64,000 bases of DNA from Skermanella rosea (GTDB lineage: Bacteria > Pseudomonadota > Alphaproteobacteria > Azospirillales > Azospirillaceae), in contig NZ_CP086111.1 of NCBI RefSeq assembly GCF_016806835.2, forward strand, positions 2,801,001 to 2,865,000, read 5' to 3'. Shown piece after piece: positions 26,350 to 36,531 of this stretch. The translations under genes and the position numbers were made by a program. Below the pieces are notes generated by a model. It ran no database searches. It was not told the origin of the DNA and saw nothing but the letters and a program-made list of their open reading frames with translations. Numbering within the stretch: the first letter of the stretch is position 1; each line of letters starts with the position of its first letter.

Positions 26350-27653
26350 GAGCCGGCCTTTCCGGAACTGGTCCTGGCGATCGGGGCGGAGGCCCGGGCG
26401 CGCGGCAGGTCGCCGATGCGCAGGTACAGGTCGATCGCGTAGAGGATGAAGGCGCCCGCCCCCGCCGCCCCGGCCAGCGCCCCCGTCCGGATCGCAACTT
26501 CCAGGTCGAGCACGATGCCCGCCCCGACGCCGGCGAGAGCCGCGGCGTGGAGGGCCGCCTGGACATGCAGGACCGGACCGGCGCCGAGTTCCGACACCTT
26601 GGGGATGCGCCGGCCGGCGCGGGCGGCGTGGATCGCAGCCAGGAAGGGCAGGATGCGCTGGAGCATGCCGAGCACGAGGCTCAGCAGCCACCCGCCCACC
26701 AGCGTCAGCGTGAAGAGCGCCGGACCCCAGGCCGGAAGCAGGTCGAGCCCCAGCAGCAGGCCCAGCACCAGGCTGGCGGGAAGCAGGGCCCAGGACAGCC
26801 GGATCAGCAGGAACGACGACCCCAGATCGCGCCGCGTCCGCCGGCGCATCAGGCCGGCCATGCCGTGGACATGCAGGCAAGCCGCGACGAGACCGATGGC
26901 GGCCGCGGCGGCGAAGAACCCCGCGCCGGCCAGCAGCAGCCCCGCGACGGCAAGCCCGAGCACGAGGTTGACCCGGCCTTCGGGCTGCGGCCCGACCAGG
27001 GCGAACATGGGCACCAGCACCTGGACGAAGCCGGCGGCCAGCAGGCCTAGGAAGCCGTAGCAGGCGACGGCGAGATGGATCGCCGCGACGGTCCGGTGAT
27101 CGTCCAGGTAGCCGTGCGCGAAATCGCCGAGCAGCGCCAGGCCCAGCACCGCCAGCGCCGCGACGCAGGCCAGCGACGCCCAGAGGTGGCGCACGACCGG
27201 CCGGACCTGCGGCCTGGAGCAATCGGCGCGCCGCAGCGCCATGCCGACCACCACGGCGAACACCGCCAGCGCCAGGGCGACGGCGCTTCCGCCGATCCCC
27301 AGCAGCAGGAGATCGCCCGTCGCCATGCCCCAGCCCAGCGCCGCGACCCCCGGCAGCAGCAGCCAGCCCGCCAGCCGGCACGGCCAAACGGCGGGCAGGT
27401 CGGCCTGGATCGCCACCGGCAGCAACTGGAACCCGGCGCCCATCGCGGCGGCGGTCAGCACGCCGAGCGTCATCAGGTGAAGGCCCGCGACCTCCAGGCC
27501 CAGCCCGCCGTTGGCTCCCGCGAGGACCGGTGCCGCGGCGGCGATCGCGGTCCACCCGACGAGGTGGAACAGCAACGCCGCCGCCAGGAAACGGAACGGG
27601 ATCGAGGCCGGGAGCAGCCGGGACCCCGGTGCGAGCCCGCCCGGCGCGATCAC
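26346..27653 (-). CDS. Polytopic membrane protein of the denitrification region
   Basis: 435 aa with about 12 predicted membrane helices and little else. Several histidines lie in or beside helices (FHLVGW near residue 30, GLHLMTLGV near 59, HGYLDDHRTVAAIHLAVACYG, LHVHGMAGL, LHVQAALHAAAL), a pattern like haem- or copper-binding membrane proteins such as NnrS or haem-copper oxidase subunit I. I recognise no family with certainty. It overlaps the DUF2249 gene upstream (27650) and the DUF59 gene downstream by four bases each, so the three are translationally coupled. The FNR-type box before the unit links it to nitrogen-oxide respiration. Confidence 0.7.
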   Translation of the reverse strand: MIAPGGLAPGSRLLPASIPFRFLAAALLFHLVGWTAIAAAAPVLAGANGGLGLEVAGLHLMTLGVLTAAAMGAGFQLLPVAIQADLPAVWPCRLAGWLLLPGVAALGWGMATGDLLLLGIGGSAVALALAVFAVVVGMALRRADCSRPQVRPVVRHLWASLACVAALAVLGLALLGDFAHGYLDDHRTVAAIHLAVACYGFLGLLAAGFVQVLVPMFALVGPQPEGRVNLVLGLAVAGLLLAGAGFFAAAAAIGLVAACLHVHGMAGLMRRRTRRDLGSSFLLIRLSWALLPASLVLGLLLGLDLLPAWGPALFTLTLVGGWLLSLVLGMLQRILPFLAAIHAARAGRRIPKVSELGAGPVLHVQAALHAAALAGVGAGIVLDLEVAIRTGALAGAAGAGAFILYAIDLYLRIGDLPRARASAPIARTSSGKAGS

Positions 27654-28480
27654 GACTCCTCCCGCGCCAGCGTGACCCGGACCTCGCCCTCCAGGTGCTC
27701 GACCGTCAGGCAGGACCAGCCGCGCTCGGCCAGCATGGGGAAGAGGAATACCGGTTCGCGGTCATGGTGCAGGACGAGGCGCTCGGCGGTGCCCGCGTCG
27801 ATCAGGTCGAGCACCCGCGTCATGGGCTCCGGCGGCTGGAGACCGCGCACGTCCAGGTGGGTGCCGTCCGCCGCCTGCCACGGCTCCGGCCCCCGGCGCG
27901 GCTGCGGCACCGACGGCTGCGCCTCGTTTTCGAGCCCGGCCGGTTCCTCGCGGCGCCAGCAGATGCGCCAGTGCCCCGCGCCCAGTTGCCGGCCTAGAGA
28001 GGTGAAGCCCTTGCCGGCGAGCACCCGGCGCAGCGGGGCCGGGTCGAACGGCGCGTCCACCACCATGAAGCCCCCGGGCGGTACCCGCGCCGCGGTCGAC
28101 ATGACGTGGGCGAAGGGATCCTGGCCGGACGCCAGCAGCGGCCGCACGTCCAGGTGGGGAGCGGACCGGCGCTCGGCCTGCTCGAACCAGTCTCCGTCCG
28201 GTGCGGCGGGATCGGCATCGCCGGAAGTGTCGGGACGGCCGATCTCGGCTGCGGACAGCCGGCCCTCGAGCACGGCACAGAGGATGTCGAACGGCACCTC
28301 CGCGATGCGGGCCGCCTCGCCCAACCGGATCTGGCCGGCCATGGCGTTCCTGTGCTCCGGCTCCAGCAGGACGGCGAAGACGGGGTTGAGCCCGGCCAGC
28401 CGGCCTATCGCCTCGCCGTCCCCGGCGATCACTTCGGCCAGCAGCATGTCGGTGGTAAGGGGGAAGGACGTCACGCTCAT
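27650..28480 (-). CDS. DUF1858/DUF2249 domain protein
   Basis: 276 aa. The N-terminal segment MLLAEVIAGDGEAIGRLAGL followed by a middle GQIRLGEAARIAEVPFDILC resembles DUF1858. Two DUF2249 repeats follow, each opening HLDVRPLL/HLDVRGLQPPEP and containing the strand GHWRICW or CLTVEHLEGEV. DUF2249 is a small TusA-like fold often found next to nitric oxide and nitrite reductase genes. Start ATG 28480 is favoured over a TTG two codons upstream because GGAG lies 6 bases before it. The FNR-type box at 28534 is centred 60 bp upstream. Confidence 0.8.
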   Translation of the reverse strand: MSVTSFPLTTDMLLAEVIAGDGEAIGRLAGLNPVFAVLLEPEHRNAMAGQIRLGEAARIAEVPFDILCAVLEGRLSAAEIGRPDTSGDADPAAPDGDWFEQAERRSAPHLDVRPLLASGQDPFAHVMSTAARVPPGGFMVVDAPFDPAPLRRVLAGKGFTSLGRQLGAGHWRICWRREEPAGLENEAQPSVPQPRRGPEPWQAADGTHLDVRGLQPPEPMTRVLDLIDAGTAERLVLHHDREPVFLFPMLAERGWSCLTVEHLEGEVRVTLAREES

Positions 28481-28533
28481 CGTCAACTCCGGGTGATCTC
28501 GCCGCCATCATGCGGCATCGGCGCCGGCGTCCC

Positions 28534-28547
28534 TTGACAGCGGTCAA
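28534..28547. promoter_or_regulatory. FNR/NNR-type box upstream of the DUF2249 operon
   Basis: TTGAC-AGCG-GTCAA, perfect half-sites. It is centred about 60 bp before the start codon on the minus strand, which predicts a short leader of about 19 bases. Confidence 0.75.
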
Positions 28548-28586
28548 GCGCCCGGCGTTTTCATCGGCGGCGGGCGCCCGGAGATG

Positions 28587-29219
28587 TCAGAGATAGGCCA
28601 GCGGGTCGGGGCCGATCACCACGGGATGTAGCAGCAGCAGCGCCACCCAAAGAACGACGGCCAAGAGCGGCCGTGCCCAGCCGATCTCGCTCCAGGCGAG
28701 CCTCTCGCGCCCCAGCAGGATGCCGGCGAAGGGCACGATGCCGGCCCGGCGCCGCGCGGAGCCGGCGGCATGCCAGTTCCTGCCCAGGGAGAACTGGGCG
28801 ATGGCGCCCATGCCGGCGAAGACGACCACCTGCCGCGCCTCTCCCAGCGACGCCAGGTGAAGCAGCGCCCAGAGAAGGACCGAGAGGCTTCCGGGAACCG
28901 CGGTGATCCGGTAGATGCCGGCAGGCTCCGCCGTTCGGGCCGGAGTCGTCAGCCTGCCGACCAGCAGGAAAAGAGCGGCCGACATCGCCGCGACCGTGAA
29001 GACCTTCACCCCGGCCGGCGGAACGTAAAGCCACGCGTCCACGCCCGCGGCGGCGTAGCTCCGGACCAGCAGCGCGAGCGCCGCCAGAGAAACCGCCGAG
29101 TAGGCCGTGAGAAACACTGGGCGACCCAGCGCCGCGACGAGGGAAGAGCGGACCCCGGGCAGGCCGGGGACCACGTGGCTGCCGACCAAGAGCAGGGTGG
29201 AAAGGATCAGGAGTTCCAT
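28587..29219 (-). CDS. nnrU: NnrU family membrane protein
   Basis: 210 aa, about six membrane helices. The start MELLILSTLLLVGSHVVPGLPGVRSSLVAALGR, the middle segment YRITAVPGSLSVLLWALLHL followed by ASLGEARQVVVFAGMGAIA, and the C-terminal WSEIGWARPLLAVVLWVALLLLHP match NnrU, a protein required for or induced with nitrite and NO reduction in alphaproteobacteria (exact role unknown). Divergent from the Cys-tail/mogA genes, with an FNR-like box between them. Confidence 0.88.
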   Translation of the reverse strand: MELLILSTLLLVGSHVVPGLPGVRSSLVAALGRPVFLTAYSAVSLAALALLVRSYAAAGVDAWLYVPPAGVKVFTVAAMSAALFLLVGRLTTPARTAEPAGIYRITAVPGSLSVLLWALLHLASLGEARQVVVFAGMGAIAQFSLGRNWHAAGSARRRAGIVPFAGILLGRERLAWSEIGWARPLLAVVLWVALLLLHPVVIGPDPLAYL

Positions 29220-29281
29220 TGCGCTTTTTCCAGGTGACGGAACCGAGCCCCGTTATCTACCCGCGCCGGCGTCCGGAGCGC

Positions 29282-29295
29282 ATGACCGAAGTCAA
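29282..29295. promoter_or_regulatory. FNR/NNR-type box between nnrU and the Cys-tail gene
   Basis: ATGAC-CGAA-GTCAA, one mismatch at the first position. Centred 70 bp from the nnrU start and 72 bp from ATG 29361, so it could serve both directions. Confidence 0.6.
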
Positions 29296-29360
29296 GTCGC
29301 GCCCGCTCGCCCTGTGGTCGAGTGGCCATCTCATCGACCGATTCAATGGGAAAGAACTTC

Positions 29361-29627
29361 ATGACCTCACGCGACGACACCACCCGGATCATCAGCATCG
29401 ACCGCAAGGGCCGGGCGACCATCGCCCGCAGCGACGCCGTTCCCGGCCCGTCCGCCGACGGCACCGCCGTCTTCGAGATCCTCAACTGCCCGCCGGCGGC
29501 CGATGACGCCGATGTGGCGGCCCTCGCCCAGGGGATCGTCCCGCCGCTGGGGATCTACTCGATCGATTACGCGCACCTCGCCGCCCGCCGGGGCGGCGCG
29601 TGCTGCGGCGGATGCTGCGGCGGCTGA
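29361..29627 (+). CDS. Small protein with CCGGCCGG tail, unknown function
   Basis: 88 aa, not recognised. ATG 29361 is preceded by GGGAAAG. The body starts MTSRDDTTRIISIDRKGRATIARSD with one Cys (C43, EILNCPP); the last residues are GGACCGGCCGG, giving four cysteines in two CC pairs (81, 82, 85, 86) at the very C-terminus, an arrangement that could bind copper, iron or zinc. No signal peptide or helix. mogA starts 4 bp after its stop, so they form one unit behind an FNR-like box. A metal-carrier role is a guess from the cysteines and context. Confidence 0.65.
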   Translation: MTSRDDTTRIISIDRKGRATIARSDAVPGPSADGTAVFEILNCPPAADDADVAALAQGIVPPLGIYSIDYAHLAARRGGACCGGCCGG

Positions 29628-29631
29628 ACCC

Positions 29632-30168
29632 ATGACCGCCTCCTCCATTCCCATCGGCATCCTCACCGTGTCGGACCGTGCCAGCCGGGGCGTCTACGAG
29701 GATCTGGGCGGCCCCGCGATCGAGCGGGAGCTGGCGCGCCTGCTGGTCACGCCCTGGCGCGCGGTCAGGCGCCTCGTCCCCGACGAGCGGCCGGAGATCG
29801 AGGGCAGGCTCGTCGAGCTGTGCGATGCCGAGGGCTGCTCCCTGGTGGTCACCACCGGGGGCACCGGCCCCGCCCCGCGCGACGTGACCCCGGAAGCGAC
29901 GGAGGCGGTCTGCCAGCGGATGATGCCCGGTTTCGGGGAGCTGATGCGCGCCGTCAGCCTGCGGGTCGTGCCGACCGCGATCCTGTCGCGGCAGACCGCC
30001 GGCATCCGGGAGCGCAGCCTGATCGTCAACCTGCCGGGCAAGCCCTCGGCCATCGCCGACTGCCTGGAAGCGGTGTTTCCGGCCGTCCCCTACTGCATCG
30101 ACCTGATCGGCGGTCCCCGGCTGGAAACCGATCCGGCGGTCTGCAAGGCCTTCCGCCCGAAAGCCTGA
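29632..30168 (+). CDS. mogA: Molybdopterin adenylyltransferase
   Basis: 178 aa. MogA/MoaB fold with the nucleotide loop TTGGTGPAPRDVTPEAT, IGILTVSDRASRGVYEDLGG at the start and LIVNLPGKPSA near the end. It adenylates molybdopterin before molybdenum insertion in cofactor synthesis. Molybdenum cofactor is needed by nitrate reductases, which are not in this window. Placed 4 bp behind the Cys-tail gene; convergent with norD, 12 bp apart. Confidence 0.9.
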   Translation: MTASSIPIGILTVSDRASRGVYEDLGGPAIERELARLLVTPWRAVRRLVPDERPEIEGRLVELCDAEGCSLVVTTGGTGPAPRDVTPEATEAVCQRMMPGFGELMRAVSLRVVPTAILSRQTAGIRERSLIVNLPGKPSAIADCLEAVFPAVPYCIDLIGGPRLETDPAVCKAFRPKA

Positions 30169-30180
30169 CCCGGCACGGCC

Positions 30181-32118
30181 TCAGCCGCAGGAGATCTGGC
30201 GGTAGATCGCGGGCAGCATCGACGGCAGCCGGGCCACGTGGGGGAAGATCGCGAAGGAGCCCTGGCCGAACAGGTAAGGGAAATAGTCCCGCGCCTGTTC
30301 GTCGACCGTCACCCCGAACACCTTCAGCCCGGCGCGGCGGGCCTCGCGGATCGCCATGCGGGTGTCCTCGATCGCGTAGCGGCCCTCGTAATGGTCCATG
30401 TCGTTGGGCTTGCCGTCCGAGAGCAGCAGGAGCAGCCGGTGATGGTGCGGACGCTCGGCCAGCCGTTTCGCCACGTGGCGCACGGCGGCGCCGATCCGGG
30501 TATAGTGGCCGGGCTTCAGCGCGCCGATGCGCCGGTCCACCAGGTCGCCCATAGGTTCGTCGAAGTCCTTGACCGTGCGGACATGCACCTGCTCGCGCCG
30601 GCGCGACGTGAAGGTGAAGATGCCGTGCTCGTCCTGGCACGCGGCCAGTCCGTGGCTGAGCGCCAGCAGCGCCTCCTTCTCCACGTCCAGGACGCGGTGA
30701 CCGTCGATCCAGCCGTCGGTGGACAGCGAAACGTCCACCAGCACCGCCACCGAGAGGTCGCGCGCCAACGGTCGCACCGCGGTGTAGAGCCGGTCGCTGC
30801 CGGGACCGCCCGCCCGGCGGTCGGCGACCGACCGGACCAGGGATGACAGGTCCAGCTCGTCGCCGTCGGGCTGGGCGGAGAGGCGCTGGCGGCGGGGCCG
30901 CAGGGCCTCGAACTGGCGCCGCACCAGGCGGATGCGGCGCCGCGCCGCGGCGTCGGGCCGCCACGTCTCCGGCGCGTCCGGGTCGCCCGCCGGGGCCGGC
31001 CCGGCGATCACCCGGCAATGGCCGGGCAGCAGCACGCCGCGGACATGGTCCCATTCCGGGTAGGTCAGGCCGGAGTCCAGAGACGACGGATCGACCGCTT
31101 CCGCCGCCAGGTCAAGTTCCATGCGCAGCTTGGTCGCGGCGCGCCGGTCGTGCTCGCCGACGCTCAGCTCGTCCAGGTCCTCGGCCGCCTTGCGGGCCCC
31201 GTCCTCATCGTCGTCCTCGACCGCGCGGTTGATGTTCACCATCTCGGACAGGCCGATGATCTTCTCGAATCGGTTGAGCATCAGCGGATCGTTGCGCCGG
31301 GTCTGGTCGCTGTCGCGCCGGGCGGCGCGCCGGCGCTTGCCGTCGGCGGGCGACGCAGGGTCGCCACCCTCGCCGTCCTGCCGGGCGGCGCGCGGCGTCG
31401 CGGCCCGGGGAGGCACCGTCTCGCCCCAAAGCGGAACGGGCAGGAAGCGCCGGTAGCCGCGCCCGGCCGTCCACTCCTCCAGCGGTACCGTCGGGTCGAG
31501 GATGCGGGCGATCGCGTAGCACCCGCCCTGCCCGGCCGCCGGCCCGCCCAGCAGCGCCGTCACGGCGGAGTCGACAGCAGCCTCCGGTGGCGGCAGCCGG
31601 CGCACCGGGCGGGCATCCAGCATGGCCCGGCACAGCCGCCCGTGCAGCTTCCCCAGGCCGGGCCAGGCGGCGAGCGCGAACGAGGTCGTGGCGGCCGCGG
31701 CGCGCAGCCGGGCGACATCGGCTTGCAGGGGATCCTCCGGGACGGGCACCGGCTCGGCGCAGGCGAACCAGACGACCAGCCACTCGTACAGCGCCTCGTT
31801 GTCGGCGCGGTCGGGGAAGCAGTCGATCCGGGCCGGCAGTTCCAGGGTCGCCCCGTCGAACCGGGCCATGTCCACCTTCTCCGTGCCCAGGCCGATCCGC
31901 TGAAGCAGGCCGAGCCGATGGCCGGAGGCGGCAGGCCCGCAAGCCGCCAGGCGGACTCCGCCGGCGCCGCCCAGCGCCCGGAACATCAAGCCCAGGCCGG
32001 CCCGGATCCCGTCCAGCTCGACGGCGGCATCGGCATGGCGGCGGTAGCTGCCGGAGCCGCCGACCAGCCGGTGCCATGCCTGGCCGACCGTTTCTTCCGG
32101 TTCGAAGAGAGAAACCAT
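30181..32118 (-). CDS. norD: Nitric oxide reductase activation protein NorD
   Basis: 645 aa. A C-terminal von Willebrand A domain shows the metal-site motif DVSLSTDGWI, the segment HYTRIGAAVRHVAKRLAERPHHHRLLLLLSDGKPNDMDHYEGR and GQGSFAIFPHVARLP near the end. The N-terminal 300 residues are less conserved. With the AAA+ protein NorQ, NorD is needed for maturation of the NorBC complex, probably insertion of the non-haem iron. Its start follows the norQ stop by 7 bp, completing norCBQD on the minus strand. Confidence 0.92.
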   Translation of the reverse strand: MVSLFEPEETVGQAWHRLVGGSGSYRRHADAAVELDGIRAGLGLMFRALGGAGGVRLAACGPAASGHRLGLLQRIGLGTEKVDMARFDGATLELPARIDCFPDRADNEALYEWLVVWFACAEPVPVPEDPLQADVARLRAAAATTSFALAAWPGLGKLHGRLCRAMLDARPVRRLPPPEAAVDSAVTALLGGPAAGQGGCYAIARILDPTVPLEEWTAGRGYRRFLPVPLWGETVPPRAATPRAARQDGEGGDPASPADGKRRRAARRDSDQTRRNDPLMLNRFEKIIGLSEMVNINRAVEDDDEDGARKAAEDLDELSVGEHDRRAATKLRMELDLAAEAVDPSSLDSGLTYPEWDHVRGVLLPGHCRVIAGPAPAGDPDAPETWRPDAAARRRIRLVRRQFEALRPRRQRLSAQPDGDELDLSSLVRSVADRRAGGPGSDRLYTAVRPLARDLSVAVLVDVSLSTDGWIDGHRVLDVEKEALLALSHGLAACQDEHGIFTFTSRRREQVHVRTVKDFDEPMGDLVDRRIGALKPGHYTRIGAAVRHVAKRLAERPHHHRLLLLLSDGKPNDMDHYEGRYAIEDTRMAIREARRAGLKVFGVTVDEQARDYFPYLFGQGSFAIFPHVARLPSMLPAIYRQISCG

Positions 32119-32125
32119 GGCGCCC

Positions 32126-32932
32126 TCAGCCGAGCGTGATGTCGACGACCCGCAGCAGCGCCCTGCGGATATCGGGATCGTCGGTCAGCGGCTCGATCAG
32201 CGCCGCCAGGACCGCGCGCTCCAGGCGCATGCCCGACGATATCAGGGTGGCGCAATAGACCAGCAGGCGGGTCGAGACGCCCTCCTCCAGGTCCTGCCCC
32301 TTGAGCTCGCGCAGCGCCCCGGCGAGGCGGACCAGCGGCCGGCAGCGATCGACCGCCAAGCCGCTCTCCCGCGACACGATCTCCGCCTCGCGCTCCGGCG
32401 GGGGAAAGTCGAACTCCACCGCGAGGAAACGCTGCCGGGTGCTCGGCTTCAGGCTCTTCAGGATGTTCTGGTAGCCCGGATTGTACGAGACCACCAGCAT
32501 GAAGCCGGGCGGCGCCTGGAGGGTCTCGCCGGTACGCTCCAGCGGCAGGACGCGGCGATCGTCGGTCAGGGGATGCAGCACCACGGTGACGTCCTTGCGC
32601 GCCTCGACCACCTCGTCCAAGTAGCAGATGGCACCCTCGCGGACGGCCCGGGTCAGCGGGCCGTCGACCCACACCGTGTCGCCGCCCTTCAGCAGGTAGC
32701 GGCCCGTCAGGTCGGCGGCGGTCAGGTCGTCGTGGCAGGAGACGGTGTGGAGCGGGCGGCCCAGGCGGGCCGCCATATGGGCCACGAACCGCGTCTTGCC
32801 GCACCCGGTCGGCCCCTTCAGGAGAAGGGGCAGGTTGTGGGCATGGGCATGGGCGAAAAGCTCGCACTCGTCGCCGGTGGCCTCGTAGTATGGGATGTCG
32901 GCCACGATGTCGGCGGACAGGCTGTCGGGCAT
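32126..32932 (-). CDS. norQ: AAA+ ATPase NorQ
   Basis: 268 aa, MoxR/CbbQ-type AAA+ protein. Walker A is GPTGCGKT (residues 40-47); Walker B is ICYLDEVVEARKD; the sensor region VVSYNPGYQNILKSLKPSTRQRF is typical of NorQ. It works with NorD in activating NO reductase. ATG 32932 follows CAGGAG. Gap to norB is 28 bp. Confidence 0.95.
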   Translation of the reverse strand: MPDSLSADIVADIPYYEATGDECELFAHAHAHNLPLLLKGPTGCGKTRFVAHMAARLGRPLHTVSCHDDLTAADLTGRYLLKGGDTVWVDGPLTRAVREGAICYLDEVVEARKDVTVVLHPLTDDRRVLPLERTGETLQAPPGFMLVVSYNPGYQNILKSLKPSTRQRFLAVEFDFPPPEREAEIVSRESGLAVDRCRPLVRLAGALRELKGQDLEEGVSTRLLVYCATLISSGMRLERAVLAALIEPLTDDPDIRRALLRVVDITLG

Positions 32933-32960
32933 GGTCGCAACTCCTGGGGCGGCCTCGGGG

Positions 32961-34799
<1,839 letters not shown>

Positions 34800-34925
34800 T
34801 CATGGGAAGTCTCCTCGGGTTTGCCGCCGCGTTCCGGAGCCGGTCCCGGGGTTCTGTCCGGGAAACGTCGGGGTGCGGCGGCGAATGGCGTGACCACAAA
34901 CTTGACCGCGCCGGTCGGAGATTCC

Positions 34926-34939
34926 TTGACCGAGGTCAA
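34926..34939. promoter_or_regulatory. FNR/NNR-type box between norC and a Crp/Fnr regulator
   Basis: TTGAC-CGAG-GTCAA, a perfect palindromic site. Leftward it would drive norC with a leader of about 114 bases. Rightward, its centre is 41.5 bp before the ATG at 34974, so a class II transcript would start on the start codon itself. Confidence 0.8.
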
Positions 34940-34973
34940 GCGGTGCGCATTTGCCGGGCCTTACCGTCCGCCC

Positions 34974-35681
34974 ATGAGCGATTCACCCTTGCTTGCCGCC
35001 TTTCGGCAAAACCCGCTGCTCTCCGGCCTGGGGGTCGCCGAGCACGCCGCCCTGGCCTCCCTCGGGACGGTCGATACCTTTCCCGTCGGCACCGTCCTTT
35101 ATGCGCGCGGCGATCCGGCCAGCCGCCTGTTCCTGGTGGTCGAGGGCACGGTCGGGCTGGAGATGCCCGACGACGGGGGGGCCATGATCCCGCTGGACAT
35201 GCTGGCCCCGGGAGACTGCGCCGGGGAGGAGTCGCTCGCCGTTTCCGCCTGCTACGATACGGTGGCCCGGGCGGTGACCGACGCCGTCGCCTTCTCGATC
35301 GACAGCCGCCGCCTGGTCAGGGTGCTTGAGCAGCGGTTCGATCTGGTTCTCGGGATGCTGGTCGGCATGTCAGCCCGGCTGCGCGGCATCGTCCAGGAGA
35401 TCACCGCGCTCAAGATGGCATCCACGGCGGAGCGCCTGGGCGCCTTCCTGCTGGAACTGACCGACCAGGGCGGCCCTCCGGCCGGGGCCGGGCCGGTCAC
35501 GGTCACGCTGCCGCTTTCCAAGCAGATGCTCGCCCGGAAGCTGGGGATGAAGCCCGAAAGCCTGTCGCGCGCCTTCGGCAAGCTGAGGCGGCTCGGCGTC
35601 CGCAGCGACGGCAGGTCACGGGTGATCCTGTCCGACCCCGAGAGGCTGCGCGACTTCTGCAAGTCCGACTCGTTCCACTGA
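34974..35681 (+). CDS. Crp/Fnr family regulator (Dnr/NnrR-like)
   Basis: 235 aa. N-terminal cyclic-nucleotide-type beta-roll (FPVGTVLYARGDPASRLFLVVEGTVGLEM), long dimer helix and a C-terminal helix-turn-helix (LPLSKQMLARKLGMKPESLSRAFGKLRRLGV, with the E-SxxR recognition core of the FNR class). There is no N-terminal cysteine cluster, so it is not an oxygen-sensing FNR; the position next to norC and the box suggest an NO-responsive Dnr/NnrR regulator. It is divergent from norC. Specific sensing chemistry is inferred from family context. Confidence 0.85.
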   Translation: MSDSPLLAAFRQNPLLSGLGVAEHAALASLGTVDTFPVGTVLYARGDPASRLFLVVEGTVGLEMPDDGGAMIPLDMLAPGDCAGEESLAVSACYDTVARAVTDAVAFSIDSRRLVRVLEQRFDLVLGMLVGMSARLRGIVQEITALKMASTAERLGAFLLELTDQGGPPAGAGPVTVTLPLSKQMLARKLGMKPESLSRAFGKLRRLGVRSDGRSRVILSDPERLRDFCKSDSFH

Positions 35682-35718
35682 CCCCTGCTTTCCCGCCCCG
35701 CCACCGGAGACCACCGCC

Positions 35719-36531
35719 ATGGCCTGTTGCCCCGTCGGATGCACCGTCCCACGCCCCGCCTGCGCCGCCCGATCCGATGGCCGCCGGACGCGCCATACCA
35801 GATGGACCGGTCGATCCCTGGATCCCGCTGGCGTGGCCGCCCTGCCGCTCTTCCAGCGGCTCGATGCGCATGTCCTGACTGACCTGCTGTCGGGCAGCAC
35901 CGTGGCCAGGATGCCGGCGCGGACCGTCCTGTTCGCCGCCGGCGACGAAGCCGACTGCTTCTATGTCGTGCTGGAAGGCAAGGTGAAGCTGTTCGCCCTC
36001 AACGAGGGGGGAGAGGACAGCGTGGTGGAGGTGTTCGAGCCTGTCTCCTCCTTCGCGGAAGCCGCCATGTTCGCCAGCGGCAGCTTCCCGCTATCGGCGG
36101 AGGTGCTGGAGGAGGCCACCCTCGCCCGCATCCCCGCTGCACCATTCCTGCGCAAGCTCCGGCAGGACCGCGGGGTCGCCTTCACCATGCTGTCCAACCT
36201 GTCGCTCTGGCATCGCCGGCTGATGCGGGAGAAGGCGGCCCTCAAGCTGAAGACGCCGGTGCAGCGGGTCGGCGGGTTCCTGCTGTCGCTGACACCGGCG
36301 GACACCGGACCGGCGGTCGTCAGCCTGCCCTTCCGCAAGAACCTGGTGGCGAGCCGCCTGGGAATCGAGCCGGAAAGCTTCTCCCGCGTCCTCGCGCGCC
36401 TGCGCTCGCATGGGGTCGACACGGCGGGAATGGAGATCAGGATCGCGGAGGTGGCAGCGCTCCGAGACCTGTGCGGGGGCCGTGACGCCGGAACCGCCGC
36501 GACGAATCCGGCGTCGGTCAGGACAGGGTGA
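35719..36531 (+). CDS. Crp/Fnr family regulator with N-terminal Cys cluster
   Basis: 270 aa. Beta-roll segment FAAGDEADCFYVVLEGKVKLFALNEGGED and helix-turn-helix LPFRKNLVASRLGIEPESFSRVLARLRSHGV, again with the E-SFSR recognition core expected for TTGAC-N4-GTCAA sites. The N-terminus is unusual: MACCPVGCTVPRPAC places cysteines at 3, 4, 8 and 15, with another at 80. FNR uses three N-terminal cysteines plus one central one for its 4Fe-4S cluster, but with different spacing, so a cluster is only possible. It starts 37 bp after the first regulator and converges with ubiV, overlapping 14 bp at the ends. Confidence 0.8.
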   Translation: MACCPVGCTVPRPACAARSDGRRTRHTRWTGRSLDPAGVAALPLFQRLDAHVLTDLLSGSTVARMPARTVLFAAGDEADCFYVVLEGKVKLFALNEGGEDSVVEVFEPVSSFAEAAMFASGSFPLSAEVLEEATLARIPAAPFLRKLRQDRGVAFTMLSNLSLWHRRLMREKAALKLKTPVQRVGGFLLSLTPADTGPAVVSLPFRKNLVASRLGIEPESFSRVLARLRSHGVDTAGMEIRIAEVAALRDLCGGRDAGTAATNPASVRTG

